Below are positions 14,762 to 24,340 of a stretch of 51,496 nt of DNA, piece after piece. A program made the translations under genes and the position numbers. Position 1 is the first letter of the stretch, and each line of letters starts with the position of its first letter. Below the pieces are notes generated by a model. It saw nothing but the letters and a program-made list of their open reading frames with translations, was not told the origin of the DNA and ran no database searches. Source of the DNA: Chitinispirillia bacterium (GTDB lineage Bacteria > Fibrobacterota > Chitinivibrionia > Chitinivibrionales > Chitinispirillaceae); contig WRCH01000006.1 of assembly GCA_009784115.1 (NCBI GenBank), positions 1 to 51,496 of the forward strand, written 5' to 3'.

Positions 14762-17761
14762 TTGAAAAACTTGAAAAATTCTCTTGCCAAACCCGGCCGC
14801 GACGCTCAGCCTTGGGCGATGTGGGTATGGAACCTCTCAATTACCTCTGTTGAGATTGAAAAACAGCTCACCGCTCTAATAGGGAAAGGATTTGGCGGGG
14901 TTGTGATCCGTCCCGGGCGTGATATGTCTCCGGCGTATATGTCGCAGGAGTTTATAGAGAATTTCGGAATTGTCCTTGAAATCGCTAAGCGCAATGGGAT
15001 AAAAGTACGGCTTTCAGACGATCTCTCGCTCTCTTGGAGCGGAAGTTTTGACTCTATCCTCAATCAAAGCAAAAAGAATCGCGCGGAATATCTCGCTCTT
15101 GAGAGTGAAACCGCCCCGGCTTTGGGTACGCTTGAATGCGAAATAGCTCTTGACCCTCAGGGCAGCTACATCGCTCAGGCTGTGAAAAAGAACAGCGCTT
15201 CTATGAAAAGTGTCCAAATTCCAGCTAACAAGTCTAATATGACATGGAAAGCTCCGGGAGCGGACTGGTCCCTCTTCCTCTATAAAAAAATTGTTGTGCG
15301 CGACCCTGCCGGAAGCGCGGTTCTCAACGTTATCAACCCGAAATTAGCGGCCGTTTATATACAAAATACCCTTGATGTATTAAGAACAAATTTTTCCAAG
15401 TATATTCCAACCACTTTTGAGGGATTTGTCACCGAGCTGCCCGCTTTGCGCCCCGGGGATAACGCGATATTGTGGGATGATGAAGCGGCCGCCAAATATA
15501 AATCGAAGTATAAGAAAGACCTTGTCTCTCTTTTGCCGATGCTGTTTTCAGACGCGCCGGGCGCTCATAGAACAAGGGTGCATGTGCATACTTTTATATT
15601 CAATATGATTGCGGAGCGTTTTACCGCGCCTATTGAGGCGTGGGTCAAAAAATACCGCCTTTCACAGTGGACGCTGTGGCCTGAAACAGGGGTATACCGT
15701 CCCGAAAACTCACTGCGCGACAGCTATGTTCCGCCGGATTCCTCAATAACCGCGCTTGGTCTGCAAAATCTTGACGGCAGCCTCGAAAACTACGCGCTTT
15801 TACGTACAATTGCAGATATAAACACGAATCAGTACCGCCGTGAAACGGTAACTGTTATAGGCAGAAACCGCCTCGGCGCGGGAAATACGATTCAGAGTTT
15901 AAAGCAGGAGATAGATCTGAGCTTGCTTGCCGGGCAGTCGCATATTTTGTTTGATGGATTTTTCTTTAATATTGATAGACGCGGTTACTACAAAACTCCC
16001 TGCAGTCCTGCGTGGTATTCGCCTGAGTGGGATCATTTGCAGCTTCTTTGCAACTACAGCGCGAGAAGTCAGGAGGCGCTTAAAGGTATGCACGCCTCAA
16101 GAGAGGTGGCGCTTTTAAATCCTGTCGATTCTATTATCTCTGAATATCTTCCCGGCAATTCAAAAACAGCGGTAAAATCCGCCGCCGCGTTTGAAAAAGC
16201 CGTTAACGCGCTCTACGGCAGCGGATTTGGGTTTGATGTTATAAGCGAAGAGCTTCTATTGAGCTGTGCTGTACGCCAAAATGGAGAGTTTGGGACAACC
16301 GACCGTATCCGTAAAGGCAACTATAAGGCGCTTACTGTCGCTTACGCTCCTTTTATCACAAGAAGCCTGCTTGTATTTTTAGAGAAGCTCGCGGCTAAGG
16401 GAACTACAATAATATTTGTTGACGAAGCGCCTAAAGGAACTTACGAGGACGGCGAAACCGCAACGGTAACCGCGCGCATACAAAAACTCCTTGCGAGCAG
16501 AGGAAAAAGCGTTTACGTCTGTTCGGCGTCAGATTTGGATCAGCCGCTAAGCAATATCAAACCTGAAATTGTGATTCTGCGTGAAAACGGCGACAGGCCG
16601 GATATCGCGGTACAGACGTATCATACTGAGGGCGGCAAGATTTATATGCTCCATAACCTCTCAGATACAGACGAGCAGACGGTAGTAGCGGAGATGCCTT
16701 TTGATAAATATTTTGCCGCCATAAACTGTCAAACCGGCAGAATCACCGATATTGAGCTTGTTGACGCAGATAAAACAGCGGCAAGAGCGCGCCTCCACCT
16801 TTTACCTTTACAGACGCTTATTGTAGTTTCATGCTCAAGTAAACTATCCGCCGCGGGTCAGACGGCTCCGGCGCAGGGTTTTAACCCGTTTGCGCTTCCG
16901 GCCCGGTCTTACAGAATTGTGTTTAAGGAGCAGTGGAGTTTTGCCGCTCAGAGCATGAACGTTCTCCCTTTATCAAACTGGAACATAAGAATCGGATTCA
17001 GCCGCGAAACCGGACAGTTCTCCCATTATTATGAGACTACTTTTGAAGCGAGAAGCATCCCCGATTACTGCGTCTTCATGCTCAGCGGTCTTGGACACAG
17101 CAGCGTACCGTTTGCCGGCAACGAGATAAGCGTTAACGGCGCTAAAATAGAGAAAGAAGTATTCAGCGACGGACGGCTTCAAACTAAAGCGGAGAGCAGC
17201 AACTCCGAAATTCCATTTTCAAACGACGGCTCGCTTGAAAAGTTATTCGGCGAAAAGATATCATACTACGATATCCGCAAAAAATTGACAAAAGGTATGA
17301 ACCGTATCTCTGTGCGCACAGCCGCAAGCGCTGTGGAGCCTCAAACTCTTGTTTATCCGCCGCTTGTTATGGGAAATTTCTCTATTGCTAAAGGCCCGCA
17401 GGGCTGGGCGCTTGACAAGCAGCCTCTCGTAGTGGGGCACGACTCATGGACAAAATACGGATACCCGTTTTTGTCGGGACGCGCCGCTTACACGCAAACT
17501 TTTGAGGTACCCAACGATTACGAAAAACTGATCCTGCGTCTTTCACAGGTATCAGGTACGGTATATGTGAAAATAAACGGCACAGATGCTGGTGCGCTGC
17601 ACTGGCATCCTATGGAACTTGATATTACCCCTTACTGTACATCTCAGCGCAACGAGCTTACTGTAGAAGTTGTTAACACTGTTGACAACGTGCTGCGTTT
17701 GAATGGACGTCCGTCGGGGCTTACGGGTGAGGTATTTATTGACGTTTATAAAGCCTCTTAA
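14762..17761 (+). CDS. GH106-like glycoside hydrolase (possible alpha-L-rhamnosidase relative)
   Basis: A 999-residue protein read from a TTG start, chosen because AGGAG lies six bases upstream and no in-frame ATG precedes the conserved opening. The start PWAMWVWN...IEKQLTALIGKGFGGVVIRPG...AYMSQEFIENF...RNGIKVRLSDD matches the N-terminal barrel of GH106-type enzymes. Middle regions (ILWDDE, LWPETGVYRPENS, SHILFDGFFFNIDRRGYYKTP) continue that barrel. The last ~150 residues look like a galactose-binding jelly roll (FEVPNDYEKLILRLSQVSGTVYVKINGTDAG). No signal peptide is visible, so it probably acts in the cytoplasm on imported oligosaccharides. Exact substrate is unknown. Confidence 0.75.
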   Translation: MKNLKNSLAKPGRDAQPWAMWVWNLSITSVEIEKQLTALIGKGFGGVVIRPGRDMSPAYMSQEFIENFGIVLEIAKRNGIKVRLSDDLSLSWSGSFDSILNQSKKNRAEYLALESETAPALGTLECEIALDPQGSYIAQAVKKNSASMKSVQIPANKSNMTWKAPGADWSLFLYKKIVVRDPAGSAVLNVINPKLAAVYIQNTLDVLRTNFSKYIPTTFEGFVTELPALRPGDNAILWDDEAAAKYKSKYKKDLVSLLPMLFSDAPGAHRTRVHVHTFIFNMIAERFTAPIEAWVKKYRLSQWTLWPETGVYRPENSLRDSYVPPDSSITALGLQNLDGSLENYALLRTIADINTNQYRRETVTVIGRNRLGAGNTIQSLKQEIDLSLLAGQSHILFDGFFFNIDRRGYYKTPCSPAWYSPEWDHLQLLCNYSARSQEALKGMHASREVALLNPVDSIISEYLPGNSKTAVKSAAAFEKAVNALYGSGFGFDVISEELLLSCAVRQNGEFGTTDRIRKGNYKALTVAYAPFITRSLLVFLEKLAAKGTTIIFVDEAPKGTYEDGETATVTARIQKLLASRGKSVYVCSASDLDQPLSNIKPEIVILRENGDRPDIAVQTYHTEGGKIYMLHNLSDTDEQTVVAEMPFDKYFAAINCQTGRITDIELVDADKTAARARLHLLPLQTLIVVSCSSKLSAAGQTAPAQGFNPFALPARSYRIVFKEQWSFAAQSMNVLPLSNWNIRIGFSRETGQFSHYYETTFEARSIPDYCVFMLSGLGHSSVPFAGNEISVNGAKIEKEVFSDGRLQTKAESSNSEIPFSNDGSLEKLFGEKISYYDIRKKLTKGMNRISVRTAASAVEPQTLVYPPLVMGNFSIAKGPQGWALDKQPLVVGHDSWTKYGYPFLSGRAAYTQTFEVPNDYEKLILRLSQVSGTVYVKINGTDAGALHWHPMELDITPYCTSQRNELTVEVVNTVDNVLRLNGRPSGLTGEVFIDVYKAS

Positions 17762-17795
17762 CATATCGAAAGAAGGACCGGACGGACAAAATTTC

Positions 17796-19043
17796 ATGAC
17801 AGCTAAAGAAACAGACTTTAAATCACTTATAAGCCTGAATACAGAGCTCAACAAAATTCAGGACTTGGATCTGCTCCTTGAGCGGATTCTTTTTGAAGCG
17901 CGGAAAAGAGTGAACGCGGACGCCGGTTCGATATATGTCAAGCTGCCGGTTTACGGAGATGACCGTGACGAGGTTCTCTTAATAAAATACGCTCAGAACG
18001 ATACCGTCATAAAACTGCTCCCTCCCGGCCAAAAGATGGTATACTCCGTTATTGCCATACCGATTAATGAAAAATCTATTGCAGGTTACTGCGCGCTTAC
18101 AGGTAAAACTATTAATATACCTGATATGTATAATATCGCGCCTGACGCGCCGTACACTTTTAACTCGTCTTTTGACAAACTGACAAACTATAAAACCGTC
18201 TCTACGCTCACGTTCCCTCTTATAGGCGCGGATGGTCAGCTTTTGGGCGTTATTCAGGTAATTAACGGTAAAGATGACAACGGAAATATCGAACCATTCA
18301 CAGCTGACGATGAATTTTTCATTACAAATTTCGCTACCCACGCGACAGGCGCTTTACAAAGAGCTTATGTAAACCGTGCGATGATTTTGCGGATGATTAA
18401 AATGTCGGAGCTGCGGGATCCTAAAGAGACCGGCGCTCATGTAAACCGGGTTGCCGGTTACGCCGTAGAGATTTATGACCGCTGGGCATATAATCACAGC
18501 ATCGCAGACTCAGAGCGCGAAAAATTCCGCGATCTTTTACGTATAGGTTCCATGCTGCACGATGTGGGAAAAGTTGCCATTTCAGACACAATACTTAAAA
18601 AACCGGGACGCTTTACCCCGGAGGAATTTACAATAATGCAGGAGCACTCTCAGCACGGTGCGGCGCTTTTTAACGATCCGCAGTCGCCGTTTGACCTGAT
18701 CGCAAAAGAGATCGCTCTCACCCATCACGAAAACTGGGACGGCACCGGTTACCCTGGCTGGGTCGATCCGATGAGCGGCGCTCCCATAAAAACAGACGAG
18801 AACGGCAAAGTCTTGGGCAAAAAAGGTACGGATATTCCTTTAGAGGGAAGAATTGTAGCAATCGCCGACGTGTTTGACGCGCTTTGCTCAAAAAGAGTTT
18901 ACAAAGAGGCGTGGAAAATAGATGACGCGTTCGATGAGATGCGCAAACTCAGCGGAACAAAATTCGATCCGGAGCTCATTGATGTTTTCTTTGAGATTCT
19001 TCCTACGATTAAGCAGATTCAAGAGCTGTATCCGGAACAGTAG
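17796..19043 (+). CDS. GAF and HD-GYP domain protein, probable cyclic-di-GMP phosphodiesterase
   Basis: About 415 residues from the ATG at 17796; the frame is open further upstream inside the glycosidase gene, but MTAKETDFKSLISLN is the natural start. The GAF sensor domain (~15-190) contains DAGSIYVKL and SVIAIPINEKSIAGYCALTG. The HD-GYP domain (~205-410) has SMLHDVGKVAISDTILKKPG, EHSQHGAALF, THHENWDGTGYPG and IVAIADVFDALCS, which supply the metal-binding His/Asp residues and the GYP triplet. It should hydrolyse cyclic-di-GMP in response to a small ligand. It lies 34 bases after the glycosidase, so may be co-transcribed. Confidence 0.9.
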   Translation: MTAKETDFKSLISLNTELNKIQDLDLLLERILFEARKRVNADAGSIYVKLPVYGDDRDEVLLIKYAQNDTVIKLLPPGQKMVYSVIAIPINEKSIAGYCALTGKTINIPDMYNIAPDAPYTFNSSFDKLTNYKTVSTLTFPLIGADGQLLGVIQVINGKDDNGNIEPFTADDEFFITNFATHATGALQRAYVNRAMILRMIKMSELRDPKETGAHVNRVAGYAVEIYDRWAYNHSIADSEREKFRDLLRIGSMLHDVGKVAISDTILKKPGRFTPEEFTIMQEHSQHGAALFNDPQSPFDLIAKEIALTHHENWDGTGYPGWVDPMSGAPIKTDENGKVLGKKGTDIPLEGRIVAIADVFDALCSKRVYKEAWKIDDAFDEMRKLSGTKFDPELIDVFFEILPTIKQIQELYPEQ

Positions 19044-19060
19044 AGATTTCTGATATTTTT

Positions 19061-19112
19061 CCCGCGCCCCAAAGGGGCATAATCATTACCCCCCGGGCAG
19101 CGTCCGGGGCGG
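19061..19112. terminator. bidirectional hairpin region between HD-GYP and comF genes
   Basis: GCCCC-AAA-GGGGC at 19066-19078 and CCCCGG...CCGGGG near 19091-19109 lie between convergent genes. Both are of the same short-palindrome style that recurs in the window's gaps. Confidence 0.5.
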
Positions 19113-19139
19113 AAATGCGCTCCATGATCCCCCTCTCTC

Positions 19140-19904
19140 TCAATCCCTGCCCATAGAAAGTATCTTTACAGACGCACAATCTGCTTTCAAAAGCTCCTCA
19201 GTACACGCCTCAACCGTCGCTCCCGTCGTCAGGATATCATCCGCAAGAACAATTACCTTATCTCTCAGCTCACCTTTCTTATGAAAATTAACAGCAAAAG
19301 CACCCGCAAGATTACTCTGCCGCTCCTCTCTGTCAAGCGCTGTCTGAGTGCCTGTGTTTTTTATTCTTGTAAGCAGATCTGTCCGTAATAATAATTTTTT
19401 GTCCGCTCCCTTAAGAACACCCCTTGCAAACCACTCCGATTGATTGTAACCCCTTTTGCGCATTCTTGATTTATGAAGCGGGACCGGTATCACCATGTCA
19501 ACACCATTAAAATAATCACTTGGAATAAGGGATGAACACATCCCGCCGATATGATACGCTAATCTCTTTTTCCCCTTGTACTTGATATGCTGAGCAATTG
19601 AGCTTAGCGTTTCATCATAATCATAAACCGAAAATATTTTTTGAAATGGATAATCCCACGCGAACTCACACGCGCAAACTCTTTTCTGCCCGTTTTGAGA
19701 ACAGAGAGAGCAGGCGTTGCGGGTGTTGTGATTGAGATTGAGTTTGTCAAGACAGGAGTTACACATCCAGCGGTCTGAGACAAGAGAACCGTTGCATATA
19801 ACACACAGCGGAGGAACAAAAAAATCCTCCGCCCGTTTTACTAATGAGAGCAGTTTACTTTCAACATATTTACTTTTGATCCGCAGTGACTTCGTCTTTT
19901 TCAT
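19140..19904 (-). CDS. comF: ComF family phosphoribosyltransferase-like protein
   Basis: About 254 residues from the ATG at 19904, the first sensible start (MKKTKSLRIKSKYVESKL); a longer frame exists but would overlap lgt much further. Seen: an N-terminal zinc-ribbon with CVICNGSL, CNSCLDKL, CSLCSQ and VCAC, followed by KYKGKKRLAYHIGG and the PRPP-binding loop VIVLADDILTTGATVEAC near the end. The family supports DNA uptake or handling (ComFC); the biochemical substrate is not established. The start overlaps the end of lgt by 35 bases. Confidence 0.88.
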   Translation of the reverse strand: MKKTKSLRIKSKYVESKLLSLVKRAEDFFVPPLCVICNGSLVSDRWMCNSCLDKLNLNHNTRNACSLCSQNGQKRVCACEFAWDYPFQKIFSVYDYDETLSSIAQHIKYKGKKRLAYHIGGMCSSLIPSDYFNGVDMVIPVPLHKSRMRKRGYNQSEWFARGVLKGADKKLLLRTDLLTRIKNTGTQTALDREERQSNLAGAFAVNFHKKGELRDKVIVLADDILTTGATVEACTEELLKADCASVKILSMGRD

Positions 19905-20757
19905 TCCGTTTTCCCACAGCAGCGCTGCTTTCAACGCCTTTTTTCGAATTATCAACATTAGTGAGAAATTTTTTAAGAATGAGAGAGGCAAAAATTACAA
20001 ACAGCACTATACAAAGCGCCTGATTATGCGAGAACGGCCCTATTCTTTCAGAGGCGTTATAAACGCGTGTAAAGTCAATTCCAAAACGCAGTACCGCGTA
20101 AAATACAAACAATAGATAAAACTGCAAGCCGGCAAATGATATTTTACTCTTACCAATAAGATAAATAATGAGAGCAATCGCAAGCCCGCCTGCCGCCTCA
20201 TAAAGTACCGAAGGCTGAAGACCGCAAGCGTTTATGGAGTGCTGATAGTGTCCGGCAGGACTTATACCCGAATCCGGGTAGTGTATACAAAGAAAACTAT
20301 GCGCTTTCGCCGCGGCGCCGTAGCAGCAGCCGTTCAAAAAACATCCAACTCTTGTAAGGGCAATACCGATACCTACGCTTGGCGCGCATACGTCAAGATA
20401 CGGCAAATGCGGAATCTTTTTAATTTTAAAGAAAATAACCGCGGCGATAACCGCTCCCAAAAATCCCCCGTACATCACAAGACCGCCAATTCCCACACTG
20501 CCGCCCGCAAATGGATTTACGGCAGACAAAAGGTCGCCCCTAAACTCATCAAAATGCAAAAACACATAATAAAGCCGCGATCCCGCAACCGCGGCGATTA
20601 TCACATATAAACCCATGTCTGAAACAGTATCAGGATTAAGACCAGCCTTTTTCGCACGATGCGCGGCAATAAAAATCCCTGTGAGAAAAGAGAGCGCGAG
20701 CATCATCCCATAAGAGGGCACAGGAAATGAAAAAATGTTGAATAACACCGGATGCAT
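19870..20757 (-). CDS. lgt: prolipoprotein diacylglyceryl transferase
   Basis: A 295-residue inner-membrane enzyme that attaches diacylglycerol to the lipobox cysteine, the step before signal peptidase II and Lnt. Seen: PVPSYGMMLALSFLTGI at the N-terminus, GGLVMYGGFLGAVIAA (Lgt signature region), ALTRVGCFLNGCCYGAA, and QPSVLYEAAGGLAIALI. About seven membrane helices are readable. The last ~40 residues are hydrophilic and charged (SKKGVESSAAVGKRNEKDE), unusual but harmless. It sits downstream of rodA across a palindrome-bearing gap and is translationally linked with comF. Confidence 0.95.
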   Translation of the reverse strand: MHPVLFNIFSFPVPSYGMMLALSFLTGIFIAAHRAKKAGLNPDTVSDMGLYVIIAAVAGSRLYYVFLHFDEFRGDLLSAVNPFAGGSVGIGGLVMYGGFLGAVIAAVIFFKIKKIPHLPYLDVCAPSVGIGIALTRVGCFLNGCCYGAAAKAHSFLCIHYPDSGISPAGHYQHSINACGLQPSVLYEAAGGLAIALIIYLIGKSKISFAGLQFYLLFVFYAVLRFGIDFTRVYNASERIGPFSHNQALCIVLFVIFASLILKKFLTNVDNSKKGVESSAAVGKRNEKDEVTADQK

Positions 20758-20970
20758 GAATATAAACCTTTTTTGTTAGATTAATTTTTTGCTCTGCCGG
20801 GATGATTGTTTTGCATCCCGAATGGGATGCGCCGCCCGATAGAAAATATGTATCCCCAAAAATTTTCCCGCATCCTAAAAGGATGCGTCCTTATTTCGAG
20901 ATATACAGCATATAAAAATAGCTTTTGATTACGCTCGTGTGTATAAAAAAGTGATACGGCTCAGTATTTA
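20758..20970. repeat. intergenic palindromes between rodA and lgt
   Basis: Two related hairpins occur: GCATCCCGAATGGGATGC near 20813-20830 and GCATCCTAAAAGGATGC near 20870-20886. A close variant, GCATCCCGTCAGGATGC, occurs near 40448. The rest of the gap is AT-rich with no gene. Confidence 0.6.
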
Positions 20971-22248
20971 TCAAAAATCCTGATTAGTTATTCGCGCGTT
21001 AAGCAATAGTCCTACTAAAACCGCCACGGTTATTGTAAAAGAACCGCCGTAGGAGAGAAACGGCAGCGGAATTCCTGTAACGGGCATAAGTCCGACAGTC
21101 ATCGCGATATTTACAAATATATGAAACGCTAACATTGAAGCGCATCCAACCGCTATCAGATTTATAAAACGATTCTTTACCGAGTGAGTAAGCATCAAGC
21201 CTCTTACTATGAGAACTAAAAATAACAATATGACAACCGAACATCCCACAAGCCCAAACTGCTCCCCCAAAACAGAGAAAATAAAATCGGTATGCTGTTC
21301 CGGTAAAAATGAGAGGCGCGACTGAGTGCCCTGCAGATAACCTTTACCAAAGATATGGCCGGAACCAATAGCAACTTTTGACTGTATCACCTGATACCCT
21401 GCGCCGAAGGGGTCGGCTTGCGGGTTAATGAAACTTATGATTCGCATCTTTTGATAATCTTTAAGTACCGATCCCCACAAAATAGTTACTATTGTGGATG
21501 TAAAGATATTCGCGAGGATTGAACCTATCCATATAAACAGCGGCGGGCGTGTAAAGTAGAGAATCGCTATAAGCGCCAAAAAGAATATACCCCAGGGCGC
21601 CGCCTCAAAAATCCCCCAGCTCTCTCCGCTGCTGTATGAGAGCAGAAGCGGAATTCCCGCGAGTACAAGAGAGATTATCGGAGAGATTATATAAAAAACA
21701 TCAAGCAGCGTGAGTCCTGCCCAGTAAAACATCGGCAATGCCATTACGCAAAACACGAGAGCTGTTCCAAGATCAGGCTGTTTTAAAACAAGTCCGAAAG
21801 GGACAATTATGATAAGACATGGTACAATAAAAGTTGAAAGATCATAAAGAGAAACTTTCTTTTCGCTCAGATATTTGGCAAGCGCGAGAAGCACTCCTAC
21901 TTTAGCAAACTCCGAAGGCTGAACTCTAAACCCCGCCAAATTAATCCAGCGTCCCGCGCCCTTGGTTTCTATACCGGAAACTATCGCAAATACAAGCAGC
22001 AGAATAGCTCCGCCGTATATAAAATAAGAGGCGCTGAAGATAACCCGTCCCGGAATAGATAATATAAATATGATGATAAGCATCGCCATCGCGACCCAAA
22101 TAACCTGCTGTTTATAGATACCGGCAAGAGGACCGGTTTCATGAATATGGGTTGCGCTGTAAACCAAAAATATCCCAATCATCCACAGCGCCGCCGCCGA
22201 GGCAAAAAGCAAAAAATCGAAACTTCCTTTTTTACGCAATTCATTCAT
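20971..22248 (-). CDS. rodA: rod-shape-determining SEDS glycosyltransferase
   Basis: A 425-residue polytopic membrane protein, the peptidoglycan polymerase of the elongation machinery, partner of PBP2. Seen: ten or so hydrophobic helices; WINLAGFRVQPSEFAKVGVLLALAKYL with the conserved PSE region; LKQPDLGTALVF; and near the end SVLGEQFGLVG and MTVGLMPVTGIPLPFLSYGGSF, the SEDS C-terminal signature. It lies downstream of mrdA with a gap of about 140 bases that contains a palindromic repeat, which is unusual inside a mre operon. Confidence 0.95.
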   Translation of the reverse strand: MNELRKKGSFDFLLFASAAALWMIGIFLVYSATHIHETGPLAGIYKQQVIWVAMAMLIIIFILSIPGRVIFSASYFIYGGAILLLVFAIVSGIETKGAGRWINLAGFRVQPSEFAKVGVLLALAKYLSEKKVSLYDLSTFIVPCLIIIVPFGLVLKQPDLGTALVFCVMALPMFYWAGLTLLDVFYIISPIISLVLAGIPLLLSYSSGESWGIFEAAPWGIFFLALIAILYFTRPPLFIWIGSILANIFTSTIVTILWGSVLKDYQKMRIISFINPQADPFGAGYQVIQSKVAIGSGHIFGKGYLQGTQSRLSFLPEQHTDFIFSVLGEQFGLVGCSVVILLFLVLIVRGLMLTHSVKNRFINLIAVGCASMLAFHIFVNIAMTVGLMPVTGIPLPFLSYGGSFTITVAVLVGLLLNARITNQDF

Positions 22249-22302
22249 TGTTAATCATCTATCTCCATGCGATCAATCAATTGTGCTGTCTGCCGCATCC
22301 CC

Positions 22303-22371
22303 CCCGGGGTTAAAACCCCGGGCTGTACAGACGCGCCAAAAATACGGCGCGAGCGTGTTTTCAACACGCGG
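22303..22371 (+). repeat. ~70-bp palindromic dispersed repeat, copy 1
   Basis: Begins with a perfect palindrome of the form CCGGGGTTAAAACCCCGG, runs through gctgtacagacgcgcc, then a GC-rich hairpin (GCGCC...GGCGC) and ends with AACACGCGG. The inverse complement of 31451-31519 matches over most of its length, with over 30 consecutive identical bases across the palindrome and the following arm. It lies between mrdA and rodA. Confidence 0.8.
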
Positions 22372-22388
22372 AAAACGCGAGACGTCTT

Positions 22389-24326
22389 TTATTCATTGTT
22401 AATCGGTTCTTCAACGGCAGTAACCGGCAAAGGAGGCGGTCTGCGTACTACAGGCGGCCTTAGCCCCTCCGGATTATATTTATCGAAAACAGCTTTGCCA
22501 TCTGCCGTTTGTGAAAAAAAGTAACGCAATACCTCACCGGCTATAGGAGCCGCGACAGCTCCGCCGCCTCCCGCGTTCTCTACAACTACCGCTATTGATA
22601 TTACCGGATCATCATAAGGAGCGCAGGCTATAAACAGCGCGTGAGACTCACTGCCGTGAGGGTTCTGCGCGCTGCCGGTTTTGCCCCCGACAACTATCCC
22701 CGGTACAGCGGAGCGCCAGCCTGTACCACCGGGTTTAACGGCGGCGGCAAGAGATTCACGGTTTATCGCGAGAGAGGCCGAATCAACATCAAGCGTACTT
22801 ATCACCACAGGCCGCCTTTGACTGACCAATATTCCATCTTTGTTACGCTCTTCCTTAAGTAAAGCGGGACGGTAAACATGCTTCCCGTTACCCATTGCCC
22901 CTACCATTAAAGCAAGCTGAAGCGGCGTGAAAATCTGCTGCTGACCGATGGCAAGATCCATAACAAGCCCCTGAGTCCACCTCCAGCCCCGCGACGCAAA
23001 CCGTTCATTATATGCCCGCTCTCCGGAGAGATATCCCATTCTTTCACTTGGAAGATCTATCCCGGTAACTTGACCAAGCGCAAACATTCTCGCGTAACGG
23101 TTTATATTTTCATCACCAAGGCGCAGTCCTAACTGGTAAAAATATACGTTGCAGGAGTGCTGCTGAGCCGCGATATAGTTAACGCTGCCATGCCCCGCGG
23201 GTCTGTGGCATCTGGCAACGCGGCTTCCGAGGCGAAAACTTCCCGCGCATGAAACCGGCATGCGGCTGTCTCTTGTAATCTTTCCCGTAGAGAGTCCCGC
23301 AATTCCGCTGAGCGGCTTAAAGGTTGAACCGGGCGGATACGTTCCCTGTATAGCGCGGTTATTGAGCGGCAAGCTCCGGTCGGACGCTACCTGCGCCCAC
23401 GTGCGGCCTCTTACAGATGTCGCGGCGCTGAAGATATTGGGGTCTACAGAGGGGTTGCTGAACATGACAAGCACTTCGCCGCTGCGCGGGTCAAGAGCTA
23501 CAACAGCGCCTCTGAGAGAATCAGGAAACGCTTTCGCGGCCACAAGCTGCAGCTTTATGTCAAGCGTAGTATACAGGTCATGCCCGTATACAGGTTCTAT
23601 TCTTGGAATGTGAGAGATCGGGCGGATGTTTTTACCAAAAGCGTTTACCTCTAAATACTCCCTGCCGCAGCGTCCTCTCATTACCTGTTCATACTGACGC
23701 TCAAGGCCGGCTCGTCCCATCAGATCACCCCAGTAATAATCCTGATGCCTGAGTGTGTCAAACTCATTTTCTGGAATTTCGCCCATATAGCCGACAACAT
23801 GAAACGCGGCCGTGCCGAACGGATACTCCCGGCGGGCCTCTGTCTGTACAATTATACCGGGAAGCTCCATAAAATGCTCTTCCACAATACTTACTACGTC
23901 AATCGATACATCTTCTTTAATACGGGTAGGGTCAAAGCGCCGCTGAGCGGCTCTGCGAAATTGACGCGTAAGTTCTAGACTGTCAAAAACCGCTTCGCCG
24001 TTTGCGTCACGAATTTTGCAAAGAGACTCTATAACCTTATCACGGTTACGAAGTTTATATGGAAGTACGCTGATAGAATAAGAGGGGCGGTTACGGGCTA
24101 ACACTTCGCCGTTTCTATCATAGATACTTCCGCGCGGCGGAAGAACCACCACTTCGCGCATACTGTTTGCGTCGGATAAACGGATGTTGACAGACGCGTC
24201 TCTGACCTGAGTATTAATTAAACTTATGAGCAGGATAATAAAAAAAAATGAGATAGCGGCGCTGATTATCAGGCTCTTAACCCGGCGGTCATACTGCTCG
24301 TCCTGTAACCTTTTCCCGAATGCCAT
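22389..24326 (-). CDS. mrdA: penicillin-binding protein 2 (elongation transpeptidase)
   Basis: A 645-residue class B PBP that cross-links peptidoglycan during elongation with RodA. One N-terminal membrane anchor (~20-42) is followed by the pedestal with PRGSIYDRNGEVLARN. The transpeptidase domain carries Ser334 in PGSTFKPL (SxxK), the SCN of QHSCNVYFYQLG (SxN), and GGKTGSAQNP (KTG). The tail is Pro-rich (RPPVVRRPPPLPV), which may be a docking segment. The domain order and length fit PBP2 rather than FtsI, and the operon context settles it. Confidence 0.96.
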   Translation of the reverse strand: MAFGKRLQDEQYDRRVKSLIISAAISFFFIILLISLINTQVRDASVNIRLSDANSMREVVVLPPRGSIYDRNGEVLARNRPSYSISVLPYKLRNRDKVIESLCKIRDANGEAVFDSLELTRQFRRAAQRRFDPTRIKEDVSIDVVSIVEEHFMELPGIIVQTEARREYPFGTAAFHVVGYMGEIPENEFDTLRHQDYYWGDLMGRAGLERQYEQVMRGRCGREYLEVNAFGKNIRPISHIPRIEPVYGHDLYTTLDIKLQLVAAKAFPDSLRGAVVALDPRSGEVLVMFSNPSVDPNIFSAATSVRGRTWAQVASDRSLPLNNRAIQGTYPPGSTFKPLSGIAGLSTGKITRDSRMPVSCAGSFRLGSRVARCHRPAGHGSVNYIAAQQHSCNVYFYQLGLRLGDENINRYARMFALGQVTGIDLPSERMGYLSGERAYNERFASRGWRWTQGLVMDLAIGQQQIFTPLQLALMVGAMGNGKHVYRPALLKEERNKDGILVSQRRPVVISTLDVDSASLAINRESLAAAVKPGGTGWRSAVPGIVVGGKTGSAQNPHGSESHALFIACAPYDDPVISIAVVVENAGGGGAVAAPIAGEVLRYFFSQTADGKAVFDKYNPEGLRPPVVRRPPPLPVTAVEEPINNE

Positions 24327-24340
24327 TTTATTTGTTCAAT

